Shown: piece by piece, positions 14,444-23,806 of the stretch
Layout: each line of letters starts with the position of its first letter
How positions within the stretch are numbered: the stretch's first letter is position 1
Assembly (NCBI RefSeq): GCF_017115045.1
Contig: NZ_JABXKK010000046.1
Coordinates: 34,507-98,506 of the forward strand
Reading direction: 5' to 3'
DNA: 64,000 nucleotides
DNA from: Nostoc sp. NMS8
Lineage (GTDB): Bacteria; Cyanobacteriota; Cyanobacteriia; Cyanobacteriales; Nostocaceae
Program-made: the position numbers and the translations under genes
The notes under the pieces: model-generated
What the model saw: the letters and a program-made list of their open reading frames with translations, nothing else
What the model was told of the DNA's origin: nothing
The model's database searches: none

Positions 14444-17400
14444 ATGCTAACAGCTGCTAACGTTTCCTCAGAGATGGCGGTGAAGTACTTCGTCAAAAAC
14501 TACTACCATCAAGGCAAGTCGCGCTGGAGTGGACTAGGTGCTGAAAAATTGGGGTTGTCAGGTGCAATTGATAATGAGCAAGAATTTACCAATGTAATCG
14601 AAGGGCTATCGCCTGATGGGAGTAAGCAACTTAATGCCAGAGTGTTAAAACCCAAAGAACGCAGGGCAGCACTAGACTGTACATTCTCTGCGCCCAAGAG
14701 TGTGAGCTTGATGGCGTTGGTCGGTGGGGATTCAAGATTAATTGCCGCGCACCATCAGGCATTAAAGGAAGTGATCGGGCTGATGGAAAGGCGTTATGCC
14801 ATAACGAGGGTGACACAAAACAACGGTAGGCACAGGGTAAACACGGGTAACTTGGTGGTCGCGCAGTTTGACCATATTGAGAGTCGGGATTTAGATCCAC
14901 ATTTGCACACCCACTGTTTAGTCATGAATACGACGCAAGCTAATGATGGTCAGTGGATGAGTTTGGTGAATAGTGAGATATTTGCTAACAAGAAATTCCT
15001 GGGGATGGCATACCAGAGCTATCTAGCGGCAGAAGTCCAGAAACTAGGGTATGAGGTAGAACTCAGAAAACATGGACAATTTGAGATTAAAGGTTTTACA
15101 GAACAAGATTTAGAGGCGTTCTCAAAACGGCGGCAGCAGATCGTAGCTCTTGCTGGTGCATCTTCTTCATGGGCACAGCGAAACCAAGTTTGGGATACTA
15201 CTCGTCAACGCAAGCAAAAGTTAACAGAGGCAGAACTCAAATCGCTATGGTATGAAGAAGCGGAGGCACTGGGCATCAGTTTCGTCAAGCCTTCTGAGCC
15301 AAATACTCAAGTAGTACAAAATTCAGTTTCAAAGCAAAGTCTTGAAGATGCGTTGGCTCCCGCGATCGCTCATTGTAGCGAGAGGAATGTTGCTTTTAAG
15401 CTTGAAGATTTAGAAAAGTTTATCCTTTCTGAAAGACTTTTGACTGATGTGACTGCACTTGAGCCATTAATCAAGGAGCATCAAGAGTTAATCGTTCTGC
15501 CGGGAATGGAAAGACAATACACAACGTGGACGGCAGTAAAAAGAGAACTAGCGACGATTGAGTTAATGCAGTCAGGAATTGGGGCAGTTAATTCCATACA
15601 GCACACAGTTGTAGTAGAAAGCCTTTTAGAGAAAACCTTGCTCAATCAGGGGCAACGACTCGCAGTAAACATGGCTCTAAGCACAACAGACCAATTTGTA
15701 GCGTGGCAAGGGGTAGCTGGTGCTGGTAAGACTTTCGCCCTCAAGGAATTAAACGCGATCGCACTCGCCCAGGGCTATACAATCAAAGCTTTTGCCCCTT
15801 CATCAATGGCAGCAAAGGTACTGAGTGAGGAACTAGGCATACAAGGCGAGACTGTAGCTAGTTTATTGGTGTCTGAGCCAGCACCCCTAATTGAATCAAA
15901 TCAGATTTGGATTGTGGATGAGGCAGGTTTACTTAGTGCTGCATATGCTCATGCCCTGTTAGAAAGAGCGACCACTGAGGGAGCAAGACTATTGCTAGTT
16001 GGCGATACCAAGCAATTATCGGCAGTGGAAGCTGGAAACCCATTCAAATCCTTGCAACAAGCTGGCATCAAGACCGCACACTTAAACCAATCAAATAGGC
16101 AGCGTAACCCGGATCTCAAGATAGCAGTAGACTTAATTGCAGACGGGAGAGTAGAAGCGGGATTTAAGCAACTAGAGACAATTGGTAGTATTCAGGAAGT
16201 ATCGCCTGATACGAAGCTAGATATAATTGCTGCTGACTATATAGGATTAGCTCAAGAGCAACGAGCGCGAACATTGGTACTCGCTGGCACAAATGTAGAG
16301 AAGTTAGCACTTACCCAGGCGATTCGAGACAAGCTAAAGCAGGAGGGGAGTTTAGGGGCAACTGCAAACATTACCCAGTTGCAAGCTCTAAACTTGACCA
16401 AAGTGCAGCTGCGCTATACCCATAACTTTGAACTAGGTAATGTCGTAATGCCAACGCGCAACTACAAACGCCGGGGTTTAGAGAAAGCTTTGCTGTATGA
16501 AGTCGTGGGCAAGAACATCGACCGATTAATTTTGAAAGCAGACGATGGAAAGCAGTTAGAAGTAGATCCCAATTTTGACAAAGCTGTTTACCAACGTGAT
16601 GAAATTGAGATTGCTGTAGGCGATCGCTTGCAATGGAAGAAAAATGACTGCCAACTACAAAGGCGAAATGGACAGGAGTTTATAGTCACAACGATTGAGG
16701 GAGACTCTGCCCAAATTGAGTACTTAGACACTAAAATTACTGAAACTATTAACCTAAAACAACCGCAAAACCTGGACTATGCGCTCGTCAACACAATCTA
16801 CAGTAGCCAAGGTAAAACCACTGACTTAGCCTTGATTGCGGCAGATTACACCATTGGGCAAGAAAGTTTTTATGTGGCGATTAGTCGAGCTAGGCACAAC
16901 GTCAAACTTTATACTAAAGACAAATCAGAATTGCTGCAACTGGCGCAAGAGTCTAAAGCCAAAGATAACGCTTTAGAATTGCTGATGAATTCCTTAAAAG
17001 TAGAACGAATTCAGGCGAAAACTGCCTCGGTCAGTCCAAGAGCTAATGAGCCAGTAGTAAAACTTGAAGTTGCAATAGCAGAGCCTGCACTGAAAGTTCA
17101 ACCGCTAGCCACAGAGCAAGTTTCCCTACCAGTTAGTCGGCCAGCCCCATTGGTTACAACAAGTTTAAAAACTGTAGCCAAACCCACTCTCAAAGAAAAA
17201 CGTAGAGATGATAGAAAGTCTCCTGCTTTTTCAAAACCAGTATTAAAGACTGCTGCTCCAACAGAAGCATTTTGGATACCTCGAAAGTCAGAAGAAGTAC
17301 CCAATTTCATTGAACCAGACCACTGGCAAGAGTTTTTTGATAGCGCTATCCATCCTGATATTACCGCTTTGAACTTTGAAAGCCTTCAGTTCAAATATGC

Positions 17401-20400
17401 AGGTGGTGAGCATGAGGCTTGGGAAAGGCTTATGGTTAGTGAAAAACTTAATCGTACAAATACCGGGAGCTTAACACAAGGATTTATAAACGCATATTCT
17501 CATCTTGATGCTGGCGGGTGGTGGTGTGATGCTGGAGTAGACCCACGCTCATTTGCTGATTTAACCCCAGGCGATAAACCTTTGAGTAAAAGATGGGGAT
17601 GCTACAAGCCAAATACACCTAGACCCAAGAAAGATAAGGATAATCAGATCATTGAAGGAAAATTTATCAAATATGAGCATCCCCCAAAGGTAGAGCTAAG
17701 TATCTTTTTGCTTGATGTACCCCAGGAAATAGCTGATCAGATTTACTCGAAGTACAAAATCAACCCCACCGAGTGCGATCGCCAATCAGGATTTTGGTAT
17801 TGTGTATGGAAATATAATATACCGTGTGCGATCGCTGAGGGAGCCAAAAAAGCGGCCAGCCTGTTGAGCCAGGGTCACGCTGCCATTGGGCTACCTGGGA
17901 TTTCGGCGGGATACCGAACTCCGAAATCCGAGTTTGGTAATAAAGTCGGCAAGTCTTATCTACATGAAGAATTAGCGGTTTTCGCCACACCTAATAGAGT
18001 TTTCAAGTTCTGCTTTGACTATGAAACCAAGCCCGAAACGATTGTTAATGTAAGACGAGATATTTCTACGACTGGGTGGTTGCTGCAAAAGCAGGGTGCT
18101 GTAGTAAAAGTCATCAATTTGCCAGGACCAGACAAAGGTGTTGATGATTTCATCGCCGCAAGTGGGCCACTCCCTTACGAAAAATTGAGCCATGAAGCAA
18201 TGAAGTTAAGGGACTGGCAACAGCAGAATCAGCATTCAAAGACTGCGGCTTTTCCATCTTTGCGTAAGCCGATACCAAAACAACGTTCTATACAACAAAA
18301 TAGACCAGAGGTACAAACCCATGACTTTAACCAACGACAACAACCTAACCCAGATACAGTTCCTAACCGAGAAGATAGAGCAATTGACCCAGAAAATCGA
18401 GTTCTTAGAAACGAGCCAAGCCGAGAACCTAATCGAAATGAGCGCGAATCAGTCGAACTTCTTGCAGCAATTAACCGAGATGCTGAACTCGAAAAAGTCT
18501 TCGAGCATGGAGACGATATTGCAGGAATTAACCAAAGCTCTACAGATGATGGGCTTCGAGGTCAACGAACAGAGAAACTCTCAAGACAAATTAACGGACA
18601 AGATTCAACAATTTTTAATAGAGAAGCAAATTATGTCCATTCTTCACAACCAGCCACCAGACAACTCTTAAATACAATCTCTGATTATGTTGAGCAATCA
18701 GCTATCGAGTCTGCTCTAACCCAAACAATATTAGGGCTAACAGAACAACTTTCTCAGTCTAATCAGCAGTTAGTTGAAGCTAAAACTGTATTCAATGACT
18801 TTGAAACAGCCTTGACGGCTGAGTTGCAATCTCATGCAGTTCAGAAAGCTATTCTGTCAATCTCTGATTATATTGAGCAATCAGCTATTGAGTCTGCTTT
18901 AACCCAAGCAGTATTAGGATTGACAGAACAACTTTCTCAATCTCATCAACAACTTCTTGCTGCTAAAAGTACATTCAATGAGTTTGAAACAGCATTGACG
19001 GCTGAGTTGCAATCTCATGTAAAGAAAAGAGCTATTCTGTCAATCTCTGATTATATTGAACAATCAGCTATCGAGTCTGCTTTAACCCAAACAATATTAG
19101 AATTAACAAAGCAACTTTTTCAGTCTCATCAACAACTTCTTGCATCTAAGACTACATTCAATGACCTTGATGAAGCGGTTACGGCTGAGTTGCAACCTCA
19201 TGCACAAAACAAAGCTATTCTGTCAATCTCCGATTATATTGAACAATCAGCTATTGAGTCTGCTTTAACCCAAGCAGTATTAGGATTGACGGAACAACTT
19301 TCTCAGTCTCATCAACAACTTCTTGCATCTAAGACTACATTTAATGACTTTGAAACAGCTTTGACTCAAGAGTTAAAATCTCATGCAGAAAAGAAAGCCA
19401 TTCTGTCAATCTCTGATTATATTGAACAATCAGCTATTGAGTCTGCTTTAACCCAAGCAGTATTAGGATTGACGGAACAACTTTCTCAGTCTCATCAACA
19501 ACTTCTTGCATCTAAGACTACATTTAATGACTTTGAAACAGCTTTGACTCAAGAGTTAAAATCTCATGCAGAAAAGAAAGCCATTCTGTCAATCTCTGAT
19601 TATATTGAACAATCAGCTATTGAGTCTGCTTTAACCCAAGCAGTATTAGGATTGACAGAACAACTTTCTCAATCTCATCAACAACTTGTTACTGCTAAAA
19701 GTACATTCAGTGACTTTGAAACAGCCTTGACTCAAGAGTTACAATCTCATGCAGTTCAGAAAGCTATTCTGTCAATCTCTGATTATATTGAGCAATCAGC
19801 TATTGAGTCTGCTTTAACCCAAGCAGTATTAGGATTGACAGAACAACTTTCTCAATCTCATCAACAACTTCTTGCTGCTAAAAGTACATTCAATGAGTTT
19901 GAAACAGCATTGACGGCTGAGTTGCAATCTCATGTAAAGAAAAGAGCTATTCTGTCAATCTCTGATTATATTGAACAATCAGCTATCGAGTCTGCTTTAA
20001 CCCAAACAATATTAGAATTAACAAAGCAACTTTTTCAGTCTCATCAACAACTTGTTACTGCTAAAAGTACATTCAGTGACTTTGATGAAGCGGTTACGGC
20101 TGAGTTGCAATCTCATGCACAAAACAAAGCTATTCTGTCAATCTCCGATTATATTGAGCAATCAGCTATTGAGTCTGCTTTAACCCAAGCAGTATTAGGA
20201 TTGACGGAAGAACTTTCTCAGTCTCATCAACAACTTCTTGCATCTAAGACTACATTCAATCAGTTTGAAACAGTATTTACGGCTGAGTTGCAATCTCATG
20301 CAGTTCAGAAAGCTATTCTGTCAATCTCTGATTATATTGAGCAATCAGCTATCGAGTCTGCTTTAGCCCAAACAATATTAGGATTGACAGAGCAACTTTC

Positions 20401-20854
20401 TCAGTCTCATCAACAACTTGTTGCTGCTAAAAGTACATTCAATGACTTTGAAACAGTATTGACGGCTGAGTTGCAATCTCATGCAGAGAAGAGAGCTATT
20501 TTATCCACCTCTAATTCTGTTGAGCAATCAGCTACTGAATCAACCTTAGCTAAAACATTACTAGCAGAATTAAAGTTGCATCTCAAACAGATAATTCAGT
20601 GTTTAAATATTGAAAAATTGGCTCCTTTAGTTATGGAAGTAGGAAAATATGTCAAAGGTGAAAAGGTAACAGGAGCAAAAATCAGCGAGTTATTTACGAG
20701 TGTTACAACTGATGCTTTCGCTTTGACTTTTGAGCAACAAATGAACATCGTTAGGCAACTGATTAGAGATGACAAACCATCGATTATGAAAAGATTGGGA
20801 ATCAACTCGCCATCGCCAGATGACAAAGAGGAGCATCTACGGTTCCGGCGCTAA
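14444..20854 (+). CDS. MobF (TrwC/TraI-like) relaxase-helicase fused to DUF3854 domain and repeat tail
   Basis: 2136 residues. N-terminal relaxase: catalytic Tyr candidates at 15, 20 and 21 and the metal-binding HLHTH at 153-157 (preceded by DxDP), as in TrwC. Helicase (about 390-850): Walker A GVAGAGKT at about 423-430 and Walker B IWIVDEAG at about 486-493. A central segment (about 950-1245) is a DUF3854/TOPRIM-like primase-associated domain with AEGAKKAASLLSQG, FCFDYETK and LPGPDKGVDDF, also present in the plasmid replication protein at 42-46 kb. Then comes a Gln/Asn/Arg-rich linker, ten 61-residue repeats (about 1409-2018) and a helical C-terminus. It nicks oriT, binds the transferred strand and unwinds it; the extra domain suggests priming or origin handling in the recipient. 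It is much longer than typical 1000-1750-residue MobF proteins because of the fusion and repeats. Confidence 0.9.
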   Translation: MLTAANVSSEMAVKYFVKNYYHQGKSRWSGLGAEKLGLSGAIDNEQEFTNVIEGLSPDGSKQLNARVLKPKERRAALDCTFSAPKSVSLMALVGGDSRLIAAHHQALKEVIGLMERRYAITRVTQNNGRHRVNTGNLVVAQFDHIESRDLDPHLHTHCLVMNTTQANDGQWMSLVNSEIFANKKFLGMAYQSYLAAEVQKLGYEVELRKHGQFEIKGFTEQDLEAFSKRRQQIVALAGASSSWAQRNQVWDTTRQRKQKLTEAELKSLWYEEAEALGISFVKPSEPNTQVVQNSVSKQSLEDALAPAIAHCSERNVAFKLEDLEKFILSERLLTDVTALEPLIKEHQELIVLPGMERQYTTWTAVKRELATIELMQSGIGAVNSIQHTVVVESLLEKTLLNQGQRLAVNMALSTTDQFVAWQGVAGAGKTFALKELNAIALAQGYTIKAFAPSSMAAKVLSEELGIQGETVASLLVSEPAPLIESNQIWIVDEAGLLSAAYAHALLERATTEGARLLLVGDTKQLSAVEAGNPFKSLQQAGIKTAHLNQSNRQRNPDLKIAVDLIADGRVEAGFKQLETIGSIQEVSPDTKLDIIAADYIGLAQEQRARTLVLAGTNVEKLALTQAIRDKLKQEGSLGATANITQLQALNLTKVQLRYTHNFELGNVVMPTRNYKRRGLEKALLYEVVGKNIDRLILKADDGKQLEVDPNFDKAVYQRDEIEIAVGDRLQWKKNDCQLQRRNGQEFIVTTIEGDSAQIEYLDTKITETINLKQPQNLDYALVNTIYSSQGKTTDLALIAADYTIGQESFYVAISRARHNVKLYTKDKSELLQLAQESKAKDNALELLMNSLKVERIQAKTASVSPRANEPVVKLEVAIAEPALKVQPLATEQVSLPVSRPAPLVTTSLKTVAKPTLKEKRRDDRKSPAFSKPVLKTAAPTEAFWIPRKSEEVPNFIEPDHWQEFFDSAIHPDITALNFESLQFKYAGGEHEAWERLMVSEKLNRTNTGSLTQGFINAYSHLDAGGWWCDAGVDPRSFADLTPGDKPLSKRWGCYKPNTPRPKKDKDNQIIEGKFIKYEHPPKVELSIFLLDVPQEIADQIYSKYKINPTECDRQSGFWYCVWKYNIPCAIAEGAKKAASLLSQGHAAIGLPGISAGYRTPKSEFGNKVGKSYLHEELAVFATPNRVFKFCFDYETKPETIVNVRRDISTTGWLLQKQGAVVKVINLPGPDKGVDDFIAASGPLPYEKLSHEAMKLRDWQQQNQHSKTAAFPSLRKPIPKQRSIQQNRPEVQTHDFNQRQQPNPDTVPNREDRAIDPENRVLRNEPSREPNRNERESVELLAAINRDAELEKVFEHGDDIAGINQSSTDDGLRGQRTEKLSRQINGQDSTIFNREANYVHSSQPATRQLLNTISDYVEQSAIESALTQTILGLTEQLSQSNQQLVEAKTVFNDFETALTAELQSHAVQKAILSISDYIEQSAIESALTQAVLGLTEQLSQSHQQLLAAKSTFNEFETALTAELQSHVKKRAILSISDYIEQSAIESALTQTILELTKQLFQSHQQLLASKTTFNDLDEAVTAELQPHAQNKAILSISDYIEQSAIESALTQAVLGLTEQLSQSHQQLLASKTTFNDFETALTQELKSHAEKKAILSISDYIEQSAIESALTQAVLGLTEQLSQSHQQLLASKTTFNDFETALTQELKSHAEKKAILSISDYIEQSAIESALTQAVLGLTEQLSQSHQQLVTAKSTFSDFETALTQELQSHAVQKAILSISDYIEQSAIESALTQAVLGLTEQLSQSHQQLLAAKSTFNEFETALTAELQSHVKKRAILSISDYIEQSAIESALTQTILELTKQLFQSHQQLVTAKSTFSDFDEAVTAELQSHAQNKAILSISDYIEQSAIESALTQAVLGLTEELSQSHQQLLASKTTFNQFETVFTAELQSHAVQKAILSISDYIEQSAIESALAQTILGLTEQLSQSHQQLVAAKSTFNDFETVLTAELQSHAEKRAILSTSNSVEQSATESTLAKTLLAELKLHLKQIIQCLNIEKLAPLVMEVGKYVKGEKVTGAKISELFTSVTTDAFALTFEQQMNIVRQLIRDDKPSIMKRLGINSPSPDDKEEHLRFRR
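18321..18671 (+). CDS. Nested +1-frame ORF, coiled-coil protein inside the relaxase gene
   Basis: 116 codons in another frame of the relaxase gene, ending exactly where the 61-residue repeats begin. ATG18321 has GAGGT about 8 bases upstream. The product is a regular heptad coiled coil (QIQFLTEKIEQLTQKIEFLE; ILQELTKALQMMGFEVNEQ) and looks more protein-like than the host frame here, which is a Gln/Asn/Arg/Glu-rich linker. Either it is an overprinted gene, or this segment was originally in frame with the tail and two indels have shifted it. Confidence 0.4.
   Translation: MTLTNDNNLTQIQFLTEKIEQLTQKIEFLETSQAENLIEMSANQSNFLQQLTEMLNSKKSSSMETILQELTKALQMMGFEVNEQRNSQDKLTDKIQQFLIEKQIMSILHNQPPDNS
18668..20550 (+). 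repeat. Ten tandem 183-bp (61-residue) repeats plus a degenerate eleventh
   Basis: Units begin at 18668, 18851, 19034, 19217, 19400, 19583, 19766, 19949, 20132 and 20315, exactly 183 bp apart; a decayed copy starts at 20498. Each encodes ISDYIEQSAIESAL, then GLTEQLSQSHQQL, then a (F/L)-x-(E/D)-A-x-T-x-E-L segment ending SHA. Some neighbours are nearly identical in DNA, for example the units at 19217, 19400 and 19583, and blocks recur (19034 and 19949), pointing to recent unequal exchange or gene conversion. Confidence 0.95.
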
Positions 20855-20855
20855 C

Positions 20856-20975
20856 TTATCAGTTATCAGTGAAGAGTTATCAATTATTAAGTATCAGGTA
20901 TCAGGTATGAGATATCAGGTATTCCCATCAATTCATTGATGGGTTAGTTGTTCACTATTCACTGATAACTGTTCA
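20856..20975. repeat. Short tandem repeats with a hairpin after the relaxase gene
   Basis: TATCAGTGAAGAGTTATCA / AAGTATCAGGTATCAGG-type repeats fill the interval between convergent genes. CCCATCAATTCATTGATGGG (20924-20943) is a hairpin that could act as a terminator. Confidence 0.55.
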
Positions 20976-20976
20976 C

Positions 20977-21864
20977 TCATTTAACTGGTATTGTTATCCC
21001 TATTATCTTCAACTGCTTACCTAAAACAAAATTTACTAGTTTCTGACCGCTCACTAAGATTATTTTGTTGGAGCGACGAATCAACTCTTTTGATAACCGT
21101 CCAGTTATGCCACTATGCACGAAGAATCCACCACTAGCTCTTTCGTGTTCAATACAGTACAGGAAATCTTTTATGTGTTCTGCATTAATGTGATTAGCGT
21201 AGCGTTTAACCTGGATTACATAGAGCTTTCCCAAAATCAACACGCGACCATCTATCCCGCCGTCACCAGTGTACCGAAAGTTGCGTTGGATTTCCCAGCC
21301 CTGTTCAAGGCAGCAAGTAAGTACCAACTCTTCAAAAACGTAAGGTGATATCTTACGTAGTGTAGCGATTACTATTGGCAATTTGGCTAATTGAGTTATG
21401 CTACGAAACTGTCGCAACACTTGAGAAGCGTACTCAATATTATTCAAGTGTTTCTTAAGATTTTTAGGTAATCTAACCCTTCGCGTTGTTGCTTTGCTTA
21501 GTGGTAACTGCTTTTTGAAATTTTTAGTTAAGAGAGCTTTTTGCGTCGTTGCTGGGCTTTGTCGTACAGGCTTCAAAAAATTTTTAGTTAAGAGAGCCTT
21601 TTGCGTTGGTGCTGGGCTTAGTGGTACAAAATTTTGAGGTGAAATTGACGACGCTTTTGTACTCTTGGCTGGTAATTGGTCAGGTCTAAAATCTTGGGAG
21701 CGATACTTTGGCTCAGGAAGAGGAGGCGGAAAAAAACCAAACAGCCAAGCAATAAAAATTACCGCACCCAGTACAAACAATAAAGCAATAATAAGCATTT
21801 TCACCACCTTGGGGGAGCTTTCTGGGGCGGGGGCAGAGGAGATAGGGAGCAGAGGAGAGTTCAA
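20977..21864 (-). CDS. Membrane-anchored Mrr-like restriction endonuclease domain protein
   Basis: 295 residues: a membrane segment at about 21-44, then a linker with three related basic repeats (TQKALLTKNFLKP, TQKALLTKNFKKQ, TRRVRLPKNLKKH). The C-terminal Mrr-cat domain (about 165-285) has F-E-E-L, GDGGIDG and QVKRY, the D...QxK nuclease triad of the PD-(D/E)xK fold. It would sit at the inner membrane with the nuclease on one face. It is the last gene of the conjugation operon on the minus strand. It could cut DNA during transfer, or exclude incoming DNA; neither is shown. Confidence 0.75.
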   Translation of the reverse strand: MNSPLLPISSAPAPESSPKVVKMLIIALLFVLGAVIFIAWLFGFFPPPLPEPKYRSQDFRPDQLPAKSTKASSISPQNFVPLSPAPTQKALLTKNFLKPVRQSPATTQKALLTKNFKKQLPLSKATTRRVRLPKNLKKHLNNIEYASQVLRQFRSITQLAKLPIVIATLRKISPYVFEELVLTCCLEQGWEIQRNFRYTGDGGIDGRVLILGKLYVIQVKRYANHINAEHIKDFLYCIEHERASGGFFVHSGITGRLSKELIRRSNKIILVSGQKLVNFVLGKQLKIIGITIPVK

Positions 21865-21915
21865 TGTGCCTTGTTCTTTCCCCTCTGCCCCTCAAGAAGA
21901 GTGAGAAACGCGGGC

Positions 21916-23142
21916 TTATCTGTGCATACCTCTAGATTGTGATTCTTGTTGAGAATCCTGCTGAATTTGATGATGCATATCAACAACAGATTGAACCTTA
22001 CCAAGTGCCTGTAACTGTTGGTCACTAACGTTAGGTGATAAAACTCCGTCAGTGAGAACAGCATCGCCGTTTTTGGCACGAACGATTACATTCTCGCCAA
22101 GGCGTTCAAAATCAAAACTTGTACTCTTAAAACTTTTAGAACCATCAGGGTTATCTTTGCCCAAGATATTCAACAGGGCTTTGACACTTTGCTCAATTGC
22201 CTGACCTTTGACATCATCGACAGCAGCCCGTAGTTCAGTTCGAGTATTGTCAATGGCTGACTGAACACCCTTAATCTTTTGCTCAACCGTGTTTTTAACA
22301 CCATCTACTTGTGTACGTAACTCTTGAGTTAAGTTACCAACTTGTTGATTGAGTTCATCCCTGGCTTCATCTAGTCGGTTAGTAACTTGTTGCTCTATTT
22401 GAGCTTTCATCTGTGCAATTTCTTTCCTTAACTTCGTGACTTCAGGGGTCAGCGCATCCAAAAGGCGCTCAAATGCGTTTGAAGCCGTTTTCTTTACCTG
22501 ACGTTCAACTGACCCAACCCAGTTTTGAAGAACCGTATTTTGAACTTGTGGTAAAAACCCCTGATTCACCTGGGACAAAGCTTTTTGGGTGTTTTCGATC
22601 AACTGTTGTTGCTTTTCTAAAGACTTACCCATTTCGGCAACTTGAGCAGCCAGTTCTGACAAAGATTCGGGTGAAAGCTTTTCTGATTTGATACTATCTA
22701 CAAGTTTTTGTTGTTCGCTTAGTTTTTTCTGCAATACTTGCACTTGTTTCCCCAGAGCTTCTACACTGTAGGTTCGCTCATTACTTACAACTTTATTTTT
22801 CAGTGATGAGGGAGCTAAACCTAATTTGTCAGTCAGTACCTCTCCATTTTTAATGTGGAATACTTTTTCATTGCCAATTTTAATAGAAATTGCACCTTGA
22901 GAATTTTTCGGGTCAGACAGAGCTTTTTTTAAGTTCTCTACTATCGTTGGTGTTAATAAGTTTTTAGAGGGGGATTCTCCCAATGTTCCTTGATAAACTT
23001 TGCTAGAGCTAGAGTAAATATGAACATCCTTGCTGGGATCTAATCCTTTTTCTTTAGCTTTCGCATGGATGAGTTGGAGGAGAGATTCTAAAATGTCTAA
23101 ATAATCTCGCTTAATTTCTTTCGCTTCACCATCATCAATCAT
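21916..23142 (-). CDS. Coiled-coil hypothetical protein of the transfer operon
   Basis: 408 residues. An N-terminal soluble domain (about 1-125) is followed by a long coiled coil (about 128-300) rich in Gln, Glu, Lys and Leu, then a C-terminal domain with VIVRAKNGDAVLTDGVLSP and a Gln/Ser/His tail. The segment IGNEKVFHIKNGEVLTDKLG near residue 90-110 resembles VRAKNGDAVLTDGVLS near the end, so the two ends may share a small beta module. Its start overlaps the previous gene by 8 bases. No family recognised; it may be a relaxosome or coupling accessory factor by position. Confidence 0.55.
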   Translation of the reverse strand: MIDDGEAKEIKRDYLDILESLLQLIHAKAKEKGLDPSKDVHIYSSSSKVYQGTLGESPSKNLLTPTIVENLKKALSDPKNSQGAISIKIGNEKVFHIKNGEVLTDKLGLAPSSLKNKVVSNERTYSVEALGKQVQVLQKKLSEQQKLVDSIKSEKLSPESLSELAAQVAEMGKSLEKQQQLIENTQKALSQVNQGFLPQVQNTVLQNWVGSVERQVKKTASNAFERLLDALTPEVTKLRKEIAQMKAQIEQQVTNRLDEARDELNQQVGNLTQELRTQVDGVKNTVEQKIKGVQSAIDNTRTELRAAVDDVKGQAIEQSVKALLNILGKDNPDGSKSFKSTSFDFERLGENVIVRAKNGDAVLTDGVLSPNVSDQQLQALGKVQSVVDMHHQIQQDSQQESQSRGMHR

Positions 23143-23551
23143 TATTTTCGCCTTTGAGAATTGACTGAATTAACAGTTCAGGATTAATCGCTACTTCTGG
23201 CAAAACTATCCCACCGAGTTTATTAAGAACCTGTCTTCCTTCAACTTCAATGTAAGCAAATTCTCCATCAATCATCACTGTTATCGATGATGTATTTTTT
23301 TCAGCGCGAGATGGGACATAATCTTTCAGGACACCATTTAACACAAAAATATTGGCATCATCTGCATCGCTACTATAGACTTCAAGGCACTCAGGAAGAT
23401 AGTTAGCATCAAAAGGCAAGTTATCCCAACTCTCAGCAGTGTTTAAAATTTCGCTTGGATATTTATCTGCTAGGGCTGCTATATCAGGAGGGAGTTTTGC
23501 AATTTGTTTTCTATCATAATCAGAGAACGGGTAAAACTTACTTGGCGACAT
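23135..23551 (-). CDS. Hypothetical protein of the transfer operon
   Basis: 138 residues from ATG 23551, chosen because TGGAGAA precedes it; an upstream ATG (23617) would add 22 residues encoded by short tandem repeats. The protein is acidic and soluble, with a beta-rich C-terminal half (SITVMIDGEFAYIEVEGRQV). It overlaps the downstream gene by 8 bases. Unknown family. Confidence 0.55.
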   Translation of the reverse strand: MSPSKFYPFSDYDRKQIAKLPPDIAALADKYPSEILNTAESWDNLPFDANYLPECLEVYSSDADDANIFVLNGVLKDYVPSRAEKNTSSITVMIDGEFAYIEVEGRQVLNKLGGIVLPEVAINPELLIQSILKGENND

Positions 23552-23555
23552 GAAT

Positions 23556-23806
23556 TTTCTCCAGAGAACAGGGAACAGGGAACAGGGAACAGGGAATAGG
23601 GAATAGGGAATAGACAAGACACTAAAATTTCAGAGTTTAAAGCTCAGTCAAAAAAAGATGTTTTTTGAAATGCGTAGCACGAAAAAAACAGTGTCATTAT
23701 TTCAATGTCATGTTTAAAAACATGAGTTTTCCTGTTCCCTCTTAAGAGTTAAGAGTTCCCTCTTCCCCTCTTAAGAGTTCCCCGTTAAGAGTTCCCTTTT
23801 TCTTGC
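23556..23806. repeat. Short tandem repeats between transfer genes
   Basis: AGAACAGGGAACAGGGAACAGGG and AGGGAATAGGGAATAGGG repeats (about 23569-23612), then CTTAAGAGTT / GAGTTCCC repeats (about 23740-23790). Similar CTTAAGAGTTCCC units recur near 38300. No gene seen. Confidence 0.6.

Noticed and set aside
14212..14460. 82-codon plus-strand frame before the relaxase gene
   Set aside because: It runs through G/A- and C/T-rich short repeats, has no good ribosome binding site and overlaps the relaxase start.
18668..20550. Tandem repeats as an assembly artefact
   Set aside because: Units differ from each other in a scattered way and keep one open frame over 1.8 kb, so a collapsed or duplicated assembly is unlikely, though copy number should be confirmed.
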